Positions 24,125 to 33,810 of a DNA stretch of 64,000 bases are shown here, in pieces; the stretch's first letter is position 1; each line of letters starts with the position of its first letter. Source of the DNA: Candidatus Gastranaerophilales bacterium (GTDB lineage Bacteria; Cyanobacteriota; Vampirovibrionia; Gastranaerophilales; Gastranaerophilaceae); NCBI GenBank assembly GCA_944327225.1, contig CALVGZ010000007.1, forward strand, positions 1 through 64,000. The letters are read 5' to 3'. Both the position numbers and the translations under genes were made by a program. The notes beneath the pieces are model-generated. The model did not search any database and had not been told where the DNA came from. It worked only from the letters and a program-made list of their open reading frames with translations.

Positions 24125-27100
24125 ATGAGTAAGTTTAAAAAGAAGATTACTGCATTTACTGCTATGCTTGCCTTTTTGTCCATAACAGGTGCAACGGCTT
24201 TTGCAGCATCAGTAGATAATGTTATTAATAATACCGGAAACGTAGGTTTTGGAGGATCCGGAAACAGACTTGACGTAAACATCACAGGAGGTCAACACGG
24301 TGCGGTAGGACAAGTTGACTGGAACGATTTTTCAGTCGGAAAAGGCGAACAAGTTAATTTTGGATTTTCTGGACTTTCACAAACTATAATAAACCGTGTT
24401 CTTGGCGGTAAAACCTCAAATATCTTAGGTGACCTTACAAACTCATGTATAAATGGTGGTGTTTGCGATTCATTTGCAGCAACAGGCAAAGTAATTCTTA
24501 TTAATCCGGCAGGCGTTATGTTTGGAGCAGGCTCAACTGTTGACCTAAACTCGTTTACCGTTTCAACATTTGACTTTAAAGGTGCACAAAACCTAAAGGG
24601 CATGACTGACTCCGAAATGGCAGCATACCAATCAGGGGTACTAAATAAATTATCACCCACACCCGAAGTGAACGGCGAAAACAGAGTGTATGGTTCAATT
24701 ACATTTGATTCAAATTACACAAAAGCATTTGAAGATGCAGGTTTAACATTCCAAAAAGGTGATACCTTTGTAAGTTTAGATGGAACTACATTTGCTCATT
24801 TTAATGAAGACGGCACACTAAACGAAGCAAACCCCAATAAATCAGTAGCGATTGTTTCAGACAACATTAAATACAAAGATTCATTAATCAGAACAGGAAA
24901 TAACCATAATTATATTACATCGTACGGTTCTCAATCCTTCTCAAATGTAAGATTAATAACTGCCGATGGTGTAACATTTGACTATCTTGCAAACGGATAT
25001 TTAGACACGCTAAATGTAGCAGAAGACACTGAAAGCAATGTTCAAAGAACAATTGATATAGATAATTCCGGATTAGCAGCTGACGAAACTGCAATAAGAT
25101 CAGGAGATGTTCATATTATTAATAAATCAAACGCAACGGGTTCTGATATTAAAATTTCAAACTCCGTTATTAAAGGCACAAAACTAATAAACAAAGAAAA
25201 CGGAGATATAATGATTGTCGGCTCGCAAGACGTCCTAGTTGACAATTCACGCTTAGAAACAATTAACACAAGTGTAACAGATAAAGACGGTAAAGTAATT
25301 AACACTGAAAGTCAAAATGGTGGCGAAGTATTTATTTCGGCAGACAAAGATGTTACCGTAAAAGATTCATTAGTATATACAGCAGGCTCTAAAAATCAAC
25401 CCGAAGGAAGCAACGCTGGAGCTGTAAGAATCTTCTCATACGGCGGAAAAGCAAAAGTTGATAATTCAAAAATCATTGCGAATGCCGATGCTTATGTGCA
25501 ATCAGTAGACAAAGTCGAAGTTAACAACTCTTTAATCCAATCTACAAATACTATTGATAAAAATGATATAACAAACATCACTCTTGCAGGTGCAGGTGAA
25601 GTAAAAATTCACAACACCGTTGCTAATGCAAGTGGCAATGTAGATATTTTATCTGCATATTCAGACGGGTCACTTGCAGGAAATATAATTATTTCAAGCG
25701 ATTTAGATAAAAATGGCAATAATCAAACCTTAATCGCAGCAGGCGACAAATTATCAGTTCAAGGTTCAAATACCTTAATCGATAATTCATCATTAGTATA
25801 CGATGAAATCAAATTTTACAATGACGGAACAACAGGTCTAAACAACGTAACTGTTGCAAATAACTCAACTTTTAGCCCAATAACATCTGAAGGCAAAGTA
25901 GGCGGTGATGTAACACTTGAAACAAACGGTAACTTTACCCTTGATAATGCTACAATGAAAAGAGCTGCATATTCACTTAAATTTGACAGAAATGCCGATG
26001 ACTCACTTGTTGACGATGGAACAGCAGATGCTATCAACTATAAACTTACAATAAACACAGCAGATGCCAACAATCTAAATGTAACCTCAACCGAAGGTGA
26101 CGTTATAGCAACAAACAATACAAATGTTCATGTAAACAATGATATGAATCTTTTATCTAAGAAAGGTGATGTCAAGATTGACAAATCAACGTTAAAAGCT
26201 GATGGAAATCTTAAAGCTGAAGCTACTAAAGGCGGAATGTTTGTTAAAGATAACTCAGTTATTAATGCAAATAAAGATGTAACTCTTGAAGCGTACGAAA
26301 CTATCACTTTTGGAAAACAAGGTACATCAAATATAAATATCGATAACTCTGCTAAAATTGCATCAGGTGAAGATATGTATATCACTTCAACCGGTGGAAA
26401 TATAAATGCAGAAAAGACAACAATGCCGACACTTGAATACGGTGACAGACTTACATTTAATGCAAAAGGCGATAATACATTTACAAGTGAAGATTCACTA
26501 AAATCAGTAAATGTTGACTATATTGCAGGCGGTGCAAATAAATTCTACACTCAAGGTGATTTACAATTTGTAAATTCAACTTTTGAGGCACCTGAAAACT
26601 TTATTGAATCAGGCAAAGATGTAATAATGAACAATTTAACAATTAAACAAGCAACCGCAAACGCTAAAGATACAGTTACGGAAATATATGCAAATGGCGA
26701 TGTTACAACAGACGATGTAACAGGAACGGCGGCAGAAGATGTTGCAGCAAAAACTCATAAATTCCCGCAAAGCGTTTCTACCGATAGAACAGGAACAGGT
26801 AAAACAGTTCTTGATGTAAATAAAACAAAACTAAAAATTACAACTGAAACTGTAAAAGACGCAAATGATCCTACAAATGGAAGTATTGTAGTAGACTTAA
26901 AAAATGCAAATAACAAAGATGCCGGTGTTGAATTAACGGCACAAAATGTTGAAAAACTCGATAAAGACCCGACAGGCGGTAACTTCAAACCCGGATATTA
27001 CTTATCGGGTACACAAAAATGGGACGAAAAAAGTGAACAATATGAAGGTCCCGAAGTACATGTAAATGCTGTTGATGATGAACTTGCAGTATCCAAAATA

Positions 27101-27619
27101 ATTACAGATAAACTGTTTACTGATGCAAATGATAAAATGTATGCGTCTGACGTTGACTTAACAACTGAACAATTAGCAGGACTCCCCTCGGATACTCCAT
27201 CAAAAGGATATATAGAAGTTAGAGACTATATGGGCTTCAATCAAGACAATGATTTCGACAAAGACCCAACAGATTTTGACTACACAGGAAGCTATGTTCA
27301 AGGAACTGCAAATACACCTGACGGAATAGTTGACGTATTTGAAAAACATACAATCAACTTTGGTGACACAGATGAAGACTTTATTTTGGTTTACGATAAA
27401 CCAATTGATTGTCCGGAACCGCCACCGGTTAATCCTGATGATGGCAGTATAGATTCAATGATCAACCAAATTAAAATTCCAAGAGAACAAGTTGAAATAT
27501 CAAAAACATCGAAAGTTTCAGATAATACAGTTGATCAAACATCAAATATTATGTCGGCGGCAGCAAAAGTTGACTTAGGTCAAGAAGATAAAAATTCCGA
27601 CAAAGAAGATGAAGAATAA
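24125..27619 (+). CDS. TpsA exoprotein with haemagglutination-activity (FhaB-type) secretion domain
   Basis: A secreted beta-helix protein of 1164 residues. A signal peptide (KFKKKITAFTAMLAFLSITGATAFAA) precedes the TPS secretion domain (NNTGNVGFGGSGNRLDVNITGG, VDWNDFSVGKGEQVNFGFSG, INRVLGGKTSNILGDL, and ILINPAGVMFGAGSTVDLNSF, which is the NPNG-type motif). The rest is an Asn/Thr-rich beta-helix of short repeats (VDNSRLETIN, VNNSLIQSTN, IDNSSLVYD), with an acidic C-terminal tail and a Pro-rich patch near 1105. The ATG at 24125 is set by AAAGGGA upstream. Its likely role is surface adhesion or aggregation, with export by the adjacent TpsB. Its ligand is unknown. Confidence 0.9.
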   Translation: MSKFKKKITAFTAMLAFLSITGATAFAASVDNVINNTGNVGFGGSGNRLDVNITGGQHGAVGQVDWNDFSVGKGEQVNFGFSGLSQTIINRVLGGKTSNILGDLTNSCINGGVCDSFAATGKVILINPAGVMFGAGSTVDLNSFTVSTFDFKGAQNLKGMTDSEMAAYQSGVLNKLSPTPEVNGENRVYGSITFDSNYTKAFEDAGLTFQKGDTFVSLDGTTFAHFNEDGTLNEANPNKSVAIVSDNIKYKDSLIRTGNNHNYITSYGSQSFSNVRLITADGVTFDYLANGYLDTLNVAEDTESNVQRTIDIDNSGLAADETAIRSGDVHIINKSNATGSDIKISNSVIKGTKLINKENGDIMIVGSQDVLVDNSRLETINTSVTDKDGKVINTESQNGGEVFISADKDVTVKDSLVYTAGSKNQPEGSNAGAVRIFSYGGKAKVDNSKIIANADAYVQSVDKVEVNNSLIQSTNTIDKNDITNITLAGAGEVKIHNTVANASGNVDILSAYSDGSLAGNIIISSDLDKNGNNQTLIAAGDKLSVQGSNTLIDNSSLVYDEIKFYNDGTTGLNNVTVANNSTFSPITSEGKVGGDVTLETNGNFTLDNATMKRAAYSLKFDRNADDSLVDDGTADAINYKLTINTADANNLNVTSTEGDVIATNNTNVHVNNDMNLLSKKGDVKIDKSTLKADGNLKAEATKGGMFVKDNSVINANKDVTLEAYETITFGKQGTSNINIDNSAKIASGEDMYITSTGGNINAEKTTMPTLEYGDRLTFNAKGDNTFTSEDSLKSVNVDYIAGGANKFYTQGDLQFVNSTFEAPENFIESGKDVIMNNLTIKQATANAKDTVTEIYANGDVTTDDVTGTAAEDVAAKTHKFPQSVSTDRTGTGKTVLDVNKTKLKITTETVKDANDPTNGSIVVDLKNANNKDAGVELTAQNVEKLDKDPTGGNFKPGYYLSGTQKWDEKSEQYEGPEVHVNAVDDELAVSKIITDKLFTDANDKMYASDVDLTTEQLAGLPSDTPSKGYIEVRDYMGFNQDNDFDKDPTDFDYTGSYVQGTANTPDGIVDVFEKHTINFGDTDEDFILVYDKPIDCPEPPPVNPDDGSIDSMINQIKIPREQVEISKTSKVSDNTVDQTSNIMSAAAKVDLGQEDKNSDKEDEE

Positions 27620-27662
27620 AGAATAAAGAATAAAGAATAAAGAATAAAGAATAAAGAATAAA
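27614..27662. repeat. 7 bp tandem repeat (GAATAAA x7) at the tpsA stop
   Basis: Seven perfect copies of GAATAAA run from 27614 to 27662. The tpsA stop TAA (27617-27619) lies in the first copy. Because 7 is not a multiple of 3, the array puts TAA in all three frames. Confidence 0.95.
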
Positions 27663-27665
27663 ATT

Positions 27666-27699
27666 AAAACCCTGAACTTTATAATAAGTTCAGGGTTTT
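27666..27699. terminator. Bidirectional terminator between tpsA and the SPOR gene
   Basis: A perfect 14 bp stem, AAAACCCTGAACTT (27666-27679) with AAGTTCAGGGTTTT (27686-27699), loop of 6 nt, T-run on the right and A-run on the left. It serves both converging genes. Confidence 0.93.
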
Positions 27700-27729
27700 A
27701 ATTACACCATAAAAACACAAGCATATTAT

Positions 27730-28485
27730 TTACTGCTGATAAATCCAAACATCAAAACCTGCTGATTTTAATTTTTGAGCTTGTTTTTTAGCTACACCAA
27801 AATCTTGAAAAGAACCCATTTGCACACTAAAAACATCACCAACTTTTCTAACAAAAGGTGTTAGCGTTGAATCTTGAGATTTAATAGCATTCTGCATTTT
27901 TTTTGCTTCATCAAAACTGGAATATCTACCAATCAAAACCTTTGACATAACAGTAACATTTTTTTCAATTAAAGTTTCTTCCTGAGGTTTTTTATTATGA
28001 GTGGAAATCTCTTCAATGGCCGCAGAAAGTTTATTTTGCTCTTTAATTTGAATTTCTTCACTTTTTTTGAGTTTAGTATCTTCCTTAATAGTCTTATCAA
28101 TATGCGAAGGATCTATTACTTCAAAATTTGTCTTTTCTTTAGTGATAATTCTGGCTTCAGAAGGAGCATTTTCTTCTTGTTGAATAAGCATTAATCTTTT
28201 GTCAATTTGTTTTTGTTGTTCTTCTTCGATAACAGGAGCATATCCAGAAAAATTTTCCATAGTATCAGGATTTCTTAAAGACAAATCGCCTTTTGAATAT
28301 TCAATATCCATTTTAGCGGAATATTTCATAATAAAAACAACAATAATAATAAAAATAATTACAAAAGTTGCAAGAAAAAGCTGAAAAAGAAAATTGAGTT
28401 TTGAAATTGGCTTATTTGGTTTTTCAACTTCGGACTGCATTTTATTTTTCTTATATGCAAAGTAATCTGATGTATTAAAATTCAT
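27730..28485 (-). CDS. SPOR-domain membrane protein
   Basis: A 251-residue protein with an N-terminal cytoplasmic part, one membrane helix (FLATFVIIFIIIVVFIM, about 37-53), a charged periplasmic linker (100-175), and a C-terminal SPOR domain (VLIGRYSSFDEAKKMQNAI and FSVQMGSFQDFGVAKKQAQKL). SPOR domains bind denuded septal peptidoglycan, so a role at the division site or in cell-wall turnover is expected. It lies 2 bp after the DUF366 gene in a minus-strand operon. Confidence 0.85.
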   Translation of the reverse strand: MNFNTSDYFAYKKNKMQSEVEKPNKPISKLNFLFQLFLATFVIIFIIIVVFIMKYSAKMDIEYSKGDLSLRNPDTMENFSGYAPVIEEEQQKQIDKRLMLIQQEENAPSEARIITKEKTNFEVIDPSHIDKTIKEDTKLKKSEEIQIKEQNKLSAAIEEISTHNKKPQEETLIEKNVTVMSKVLIGRYSSFDEAKKMQNAIKSQDSTLTPFVRKVGDVFSVQMGSFQDFGVAKKQAQKLKSAGFDVWIYQQ

Positions 28486-28487
28486 GT

Positions 28488-29042
28488 TTAAACTAAACCT
28501 CTTACTTTGTATGTAGCCATTTTTATACTTTCTGCTTCACTTTTAAATCTGGACAAAACATCCAAGGCAAACCCCTCAATATCAACTACTCCGATTTCAA
28601 TTAAATCAGATGCGTCGACAGGAGCACCCTCTTTTATTATATTTAAAGCAGTATGAATAAGACAAGAATTTACAGATTTTGTTGCAATTGAAACAGATAA
28701 TTTTCTGTTATCAAAAAATAAATCATCTCCTTTTCTTGAAACAAAATAACCCAAATCTTCAATAGCCTCTTTTATTATAGTTACAAAAAGCCTTTGAGCC
28801 CAAACCATCTGTTCTAAATTAAAATCAAAACATTCAATTATAAAATTTAACATCTTCTTAGAATAAATCGGCTCATCATTAATAACATCTTCTATGTCAA
28901 CCATTTCATCAAGCTTAACATCTACTTCACCGATAAATGAGACAATAGCATCACCTAAAATATTAAAATTTTTATAAATCCAATGAGGAGATAACTCCTT
29001 ACCTGTATATTTAATTTCTTTTTCAATAAAATATGTTTGCAT
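28488..29042 (-). CDS. DUF366 family protein
   Basis: A 184-residue protein of the uncharacterised DUF366 family, recognised by IKYTGKELSPHWIYKNF near the start, the middle motif RKGDDLFFDNRKLSVSIATKS, and SCLIHTALNIIKEGAPVDAS. The fold may be related to the lipoate/biotin-ligase class, but the function is unknown. It sits directly after queC (no gap) and before the SPOR gene. The genomic link to queuosine-type deazaguanine synthesis is suggestive only. Confidence 0.75.
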   Translation of the reverse strand: MQTYFIEKEIKYTGKELSPHWIYKNFNILGDAIVSFIGEVDVKLDEMVDIEDVINDEPIYSKKMLNFIIECFDFNLEQMVWAQRLFVTIIKEAIEDLGYFVSRKGDDLFFDNRKLSVSIATKSVNSCLIHTALNIIKEGAPVDASDLIEIGVVDIEGFALDVLSRFKSEAESIKMATYKVRGLV

Positions 29043-29687
29043 TTAAAATATTTCCTTAATAAGCTCCGGTTTTTTACTTTTTTGAATAGCATTTTTTAAC
29101 AACTTACAAGATAAACATTCGCCACAATGCTTCTTTCCGGTATTTTGAGAAGAATCATAACAGCTTTTTAAAAATTTTAACGGTACATTATTATCTATAG
29201 CATAATTTACAATTTGGATTTTATCAAATTGTAAACAAGGAGCAAAAATTTTAGGATTATTCAAAGTAGAAAACTTAAAAAATTCATCACAAATTTTAAC
29301 AAACTTTTCTGAATTATCGGGAAATTGACAACTTTCTTCTTTATTTGCTCCAAAAATAATATACCCATAATTATATTTATCACAAAAAGAAGCAGCAATA
29401 TTTAAAAATAATCCGTTTCTGTTTGGAATCCAAACAGAGTCAAAATCATCAAAATTTTTATTTTGAAAATCACACAATTCTCTCATGAAAGATAGGTCGA
29501 TGAATTTCAAACTTATGTTATAATATTTCGCAATATCAATAGCTGCCTGTTTTTCTTCAAAATACGCACTTTGACCGTAATCAAATATAAGTGCCAATTT
29601 TACATCTAATTTTTTTATAGCAATATCCAAGGAAACTAAGCTATCCAAACCGCCAGATAATAATATTATAGCATCCTTACTCATCAA
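29043..29687 (-). CDS. queC: 7-cyano-7-deazaguanine (preQ0) synthase
   Basis: QueC converts 7-carboxy-7-deazaguanine to preQ0 with ATP and ammonia on the way to queuosine in tRNA. The 214-residue protein has the PP-loop motif LLSGGLDSLVSL, the region WIPNRNGLFLNIAASF and the C-terminal zinc-type cysteines SCYDSSQNTGKKHCGECLSCKLL. No queD or queE is nearby. The first ATG (29687) and second (29684) are both possible. It overlaps the upstream HEAT-repeat gene by about 11 bp. Confidence 0.9.
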   Translation of the reverse strand: MMSKDAIILLSGGLDSLVSLDIAIKKLDVKLALIFDYGQSAYFEEKQAAIDIAKYYNISLKFIDLSFMRELCDFQNKNFDDFDSVWIPNRNGLFLNIAASFCDKYNYGYIIFGANKEESCQFPDNSEKFVKICDEFFKFSTLNNPKIFAPCLQFDKIQIVNYAIDNNVPLKFLKSCYDSSQNTGKKHCGECLSCKLLKNAIQKSKKPELIKEIF

Positions 29688-30597
29688 TATCCTCGTACAC
29701 CCTTAATGTCTGTCTTGCATATTCTTTTAATTCTTCAGCAAAATCGCCATTAATTACTTCATCTAAAATCATTCTGTCAGATAAATTATATAAAGCAATT
29801 AAAGCATTCTTTTTTACCTCGATATCTGAATCATATTTCAAACAATCAAAAATTAACTCATAATTTTCTCTACAATCACTGTTCATCAATGCTTCAATTG
29901 CACTAATTCTAATTTTAGGAGATGAATCATTCAAAGTTTTTTTTAAAATTTCAAGAGCCTTACGGTCTCTTGAAACATCAAAATTAGAAATAGCTTCAAT
30001 AATTTTTTCTTTTAGATATATAAATTTATCCAAAAACATTTGTTTTGTATTTATTATAGAATCAAATACATCCAAAGCACGGCTATCTTTTAACATACCC
30101 AATGCCGTAACTGCCGATTCTTTTATGTAAGCAGACTTTTCGGTTTCATCGCTTACTACATTCATAAGAGAATCAAAAGCATTTTTATCACCGATTTTTC
30201 CAAGTGCCTCGGCAGCCGCCAACCTTATTTTATAATTTGAATTTTTATCATTCAAGCAAAACAACAAAGGCTGAAGCGCGACTTTGCTTTTATAACTTGA
30301 AATAGTCTTTATTGCAAGAACTTTAAGATTCAAAAAATCATTATTTGAATTTTGTATTAAAATAAAATCAATTAAGGAATTTAAATTATCGGCAAATTTG
30401 AATTTGTTAACTCTTCGAATCGTTTCATTTAACAAATTTATTTCGTGTTTATTTTTTAAAATATAATTGAAAAGATAACAAATTTCGCTTTTATTGAATT
30501 TTTTTTCGATATCATTAAACAATAAAACAAGATCGCATTTTGATTGTATTTTTTGTTCTAAATATGAAACTATATCTTCTGAAAAAAACTCTTTCAT
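29677..30597 (-). CDS. HEAT-repeat protein
   Basis: A 306-residue helical protein built from HEAT-type repeats; clear units are KVALQPLLFCLNDKNSNYKIRLAAAEALGKIGDKNA split across about 105-140, SLMNVVSDETEKSAYIKESAVTALGML, and ILKKTLNDSSPKIRISAIEALMNS. Such repeats make protein-binding solenoids, as in PBS-lyase-like proteins. Its partner is unknown. The start has GGTGAG upstream of the ATG. It opens the minus-strand operon with queC, DUF366 and SPOR, divergent from dnaG. Confidence 0.7.
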   Translation of the reverse strand: MKEFFSEDIVSYLEQKIQSKCDLVLLFNDIEKKFNKSEICYLFNYILKNKHEINLLNETIRRVNKFKFADNLNSLIDFILIQNSNNDFLNLKVLAIKTISSYKSKVALQPLLFCLNDKNSNYKIRLAAAEALGKIGDKNAFDSLMNVVSDETEKSAYIKESAVTALGMLKDSRALDVFDSIINTKQMFLDKFIYLKEKIIEAISNFDVSRDRKALEILKKTLNDSSPKIRISAIEALMNSDCRENYELIFDCLKYDSDIEVKKNALIALYNLSDRMILDEVINGDFAEELKEYARQTLRVYEDIDE

Positions 30598-30747
30598 CTC
30601 ACCAAGCCGTATTATTAATATAAAAATTTAAACATAAATAAAAAGGGTTGTAAACTTTTTTAAACTATTTATGGAAATACACTTTAAAACATGCTGTTTT
30701 AGTGTTAAAACGATACAGAATACAAAAAAGAGTTTACTTTGGAGAAG

Positions 30748-32622
30748 ATGTCGGAAGTTTCTTACCAGCAAGCAGTCGAGCAAATAAAAAATAATTTAGA
30801 TATAGTCGATGTTATATCTAAATATGTTGTGCTGAAGAAAACAGGAAGAAACTTTCAGGGACTTTGCCCTTTCCACAACGAAAAAACTCCCTCATTCGTC
30901 GTAACTCCCGACAAACAAATATTTAAATGCTTCGGATGCGGAGAAGGCGGAGATGTATTTACCTTCTTAATGAAAATCAATAATCAATCTTTTAATGAAG
31001 TCATTGAAGAACAAGCTTTAAATATGGGAATAGAACTTCCAAAAAGAAATCTAAAAAATGCTTCAATACACAAAGCAGAAAAAGAACGTTTATATGATGC
31101 TATGGAACAAGCATGTAAATTTTTTAAAAATAATCTTGAAGCAAACCAAAAAGCTCTTGAATATCTTGAAAAAAGAGGAATAAATGAAATTGCAATTTCA
31201 AAATTTTCTCTGGGACTTGCACCAAAAGGAAATTTTGAACTAAAAAACCACTTAACAAAGCTTGGATTTACAGTTGAAGAATTAAACAAAGCAGGGCTTG
31301 TATACGAAAAAGACGGAACTTTTGTAGATCGATTTAAAAACAGAATTATAATCCCAATCAAAGATGCAAACTCAAACACAATAGCTTTCGGAGCTAGAGC
31401 AGTCATAGAAGGGCAAATGCCAAAATATATTAATTCTCCCGAAAGTATTATTTACAATAAAAGTGCTGTTTTATTCGGTTTAAACAGAGCGAAAGATGCA
31501 ATAACCAAAAATGACTCCGTTATTTTTATGGAAGGATATTTTGATGTAATTTCAGCACACCTTGGCGGAGTAGAAAACGCTGTTGCAACCTGTGGAACAG
31601 CTCTTACCCCTCAACATATCAAACTCATTAGCAGATATAGCCCGTCAAGAAAAATTTATCTTGCTTTTGATACTGACAGTGCAGGGAAAAAAGCAATCGA
31701 ACATGGTGCGGAAGTAATAAAAAATATATTTTCTGCATTAGGGGACATAAAACAATACGACTCAAATTTTAGAGAAAATGAAGAAAATGTATGCGAAATA
31801 AGAGTTGTATCCGAAATACAAGGTAAGGATCCGGATGAATTTATCAGAGAATTTGGCGGAGAAGAATATTTAAAAAAAGTTAAAGAAGCTCCTTTGTTGT
31901 TAGATTACCAAATCAACCAGATATATAAGGAAACAAAAGCCAATTTAACTCCACAAGAAAAAAGTCATTTAGTCATACAAATTGCTGATATTTTATATCA
32001 AATTAAAAATCCTGTAATTTTGGACGATTATATTAAAGCGGCAGCTTTTAAATTAAATGTTGCGGAAACAATTTTAAAAACTCAAATTTCAAATAAACAG
32101 GCTGATGAATTTGGAATTTTGAAAATAGAAAATGAAAATCCAATAAACAAAATAAAATTACCGAACAAAGATTCATCAAATTTATATGAATTAATGGAAC
32201 AAAATTTAATAAAGCTTGCATTTGCAGCTAATACAGAAGATAAAAAAAACTATCTTCAAGAGAAATTATCAGGCTACAGCTCACAAGACAAGGAAAACTC
32301 AAAGATATTAGAAAGCATTGACAAAAAATTTTTGGAAGTAAATAATGTTGACGAACTAGCAAAAAAACTTTTTTTAGGGTTTTATAATGAACAGCATATA
32401 CAAAAAAAAATCTCAGATAATATTTTTTCGTCGCATGAATTTAACAACTTGTCACAAGACAACTTTAAACAAGCAGTAGATGAAACATTTGAAAGATTAG
32501 AAAATTTAAAACAGCAATACAGGAAAAACGAGTTGAAAAAAATGCTTAAAGATAATAATCTAACACCCGAAGAAAAGCTTGAAATTTCGACAAAAATTTT
32601 CCAAGAACTTAAAAAACAATAA
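30748..32622 (+). CDS. dnaG: DNA primase
   Basis: DnaG makes RNA primers at the replication fork. It has about 624 residues. The N-terminal CHC2 zinc domain shows LCPFHNEKTPSF and FKCFGCGEGGDVF. The TOPRIM core has VIFMEGYFDVISAH and KIYLAFDTDSAGKKA, and a C-terminal helicase-interacting region follows. A TTG at 30739 with weak AAGAG upstream is an alternative start; the ATG at 30748 follows GGAG at only 3 nt. It is followed 18 bp later by rpoD, the classical macromolecular-synthesis pairing; rpsU is absent. Confidence 0.93.
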   Translation: MSEVSYQQAVEQIKNNLDIVDVISKYVVLKKTGRNFQGLCPFHNEKTPSFVVTPDKQIFKCFGCGEGGDVFTFLMKINNQSFNEVIEEQALNMGIELPKRNLKNASIHKAEKERLYDAMEQACKFFKNNLEANQKALEYLEKRGINEIAISKFSLGLAPKGNFELKNHLTKLGFTVEELNKAGLVYEKDGTFVDRFKNRIIIPIKDANSNTIAFGARAVIEGQMPKYINSPESIIYNKSAVLFGLNRAKDAITKNDSVIFMEGYFDVISAHLGGVENAVATCGTALTPQHIKLISRYSPSRKIYLAFDTDSAGKKAIEHGAEVIKNIFSALGDIKQYDSNFRENEENVCEIRVVSEIQGKDPDEFIREFGGEEYLKKVKEAPLLLDYQINQIYKETKANLTPQEKSHLVIQIADILYQIKNPVILDDYIKAAAFKLNVAETILKTQISNKQADEFGILKIENENPINKIKLPNKDSSNLYELMEQNLIKLAFAANTEDKKNYLQEKLSGYSSQDKENSKILESIDKKFLEVNNVDELAKKLFLGFYNEQHIQKKISDNIFSSHEFNNLSQDNFKQAVDETFERLENLKQQYRKNELKKMLKDNNLTPEEKLEISTKIFQELKKQ

Positions 32623-32640
32623 ACAGATTGGAGATAATTA

Positions 32641-33711
32641 ATGAGTAGAAAAAGAAATTCCGACAGTTCTGTAATTAATGTTATGGATAAATCAGAAATG
32701 ATTGAAGAAGATGAATACTTTGAAAGCACAGGTCTTGAAACTGATAATATCTCTAACATAATGAGAACTCAAGGCGTTAGCACTGTTGAAACATCCAGCG
32801 TTGCAAACTTTTTCGACCAACAAGATACAGAAGGTGAATCAGAAAACGATTTAAAAGTTCCAAGAGGAATATCGGTTGATGACCCTGTTAGAATGTACTT
32901 AAGAGAAATCGGCAGAATTAAACTCTTAACGGCAGACGAAGAAATCGATTTAGCAAGAAAAATCGTAGCAGGCGGAAACAGTGGTGCGGTTGCAAAAAGA
33001 AAACTTGTACAGGCTAATTTAAGACTTGTTGTTTCAATAGCTAAAAAATATGTTGGACGTGGCATGCTATTTTTAGACTTAATACAAGAAGGAAATCTCG
33101 GCTTAATTAGAGCAGCAGAAAAATTTGACCATGAAAGAGGGTACAAATTTTCAACCTATGCAACTTGGTGGATTAGGCAGGCAATAACAAGAGCAATTGC
33201 AGACCAAGCAAGAACAATAAGAATTCCTGTTCACATGGTTGAAACAATAAATAAACTTAAAAAAGTAACAAGAAAACTGGCACAAGAACTTGCAAGAAAA
33301 CCGTCCGAAGAAGAACTATCCGCAGAAATGGGTATTTCAATTAACAAGCTTAGAGAAATTATAAAAGTTGCCCAAGAACCTTTGTCCCTTGAAACACCTA
33401 TAGGAAAAGAAGAAGATTCAAGATTGGGTGATTTTATTGAAGATAAAGACGCCGATGCTCCAGTCAAAACAGTTGCACATGAACTTTTAAGAGAAGATTT
33501 AGCAGAAGTCTTGGGTTCACTTTCACCCCGTGAGAGAGATGTTTTAAGATTACGTTTCGGTATGGATGACGGCAGACAAAGAACTCTCGAAGAAGTTGGT
33601 CAATTATTTGGTGTTACTCGTGAACGTATAAGACAAATTGAAGCAAAAGCTTTAAGAAAATTACGCCACCCTAACCGCTCAAAAAGATTAAAAGAATATG
33701 TTGAAGTTTAA
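32641..33711 (+). CDS. rpoD: Principal sigma factor RpoD (SigA)
   Basis: The housekeeping sigma-70, 356 residues, lacking the long acidic region 1.1 insert of E. coli. Region 1.2 ([30 protein letters not shown]) leads into region 2 ([37 protein letters not shown] and [17 protein letters not shown]). Region 3 is followed by region 4 ([26 protein letters not shown] and [22 protein letters not shown]). The compact form is like that of cyanobacteria and Gram-positives. The ribosome binding site is GGAGATAATTA-ATG. Confidence 0.97.
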   Translation: MSRKRNSDSSVINVMDKSEMIEEDEYFESTGLETDNISNIMRTQGVSTVETSSVANFFDQQDTEGESENDLKVPRGISVDDPVRMYLREIGRIKLLTADEEIDLARKIVAGGNSGAVAKRKLVQANLRLVVSIAKKYVGRGMLFLDLIQEGNLGLIRAAEKFDHERGYKFSTYATWWIRQAITRAIADQARTIRIPVHMVETINKLKKVTRKLAQELARKPSEEELSAEMGISINKLREIIKVAQEPLSLETPIGKEEDSRLGDFIEDKDADAPVKTVAHELLREDLAEVLGSLSPRERDVLRLRFGMDDGRQRTLEEVGQLFGVTRERIRQIEAKALRKLRHPNRSKRLKEYVEV

Positions 33712-33745
33712 TATTAAGCCCTCAATTTTGAGGGCTTAATATTTT
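33710..33745 (+). terminator. Terminator of dnaG-rpoD
   Basis: A perfect 16 bp stem, AATATTAAGCCCTCAA (33710-33725) with TTGAGGGCTTAATATT (33728-33743), followed by T residues. The arm overlaps the last bases of the rpoD stop codon. Confidence 0.95.
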
Positions 33746-33754
33746 GAAGAAAAG

Positions 33755-33797
33755 ATGACAATAAAAAAATTTATTATATAATTAAGTAACTTATAAT
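33755..33797 (+). promoter_or_regulatory. Promoter region of gmk
   Basis: ATGACA (33755-33760) and TATAAT (33777-33782) with 16 bp spacing make one candidate; a second TATAAT at 33792-33797 lies 13 nt before the gmk ATG. Either would give a short leader. Confidence 0.5.
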
Positions 33798-33810
33798 ATT
33801 TTGGTAGATT

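Noticed and set aside
24125-27619. CRISPR-like or other repeat arrays in the exoprotein gene
   Set aside because: The repeats are degenerate protein repeats of a beta-helix, not regular DNA spacers. No CRISPR array or cas gene occurs in the window.
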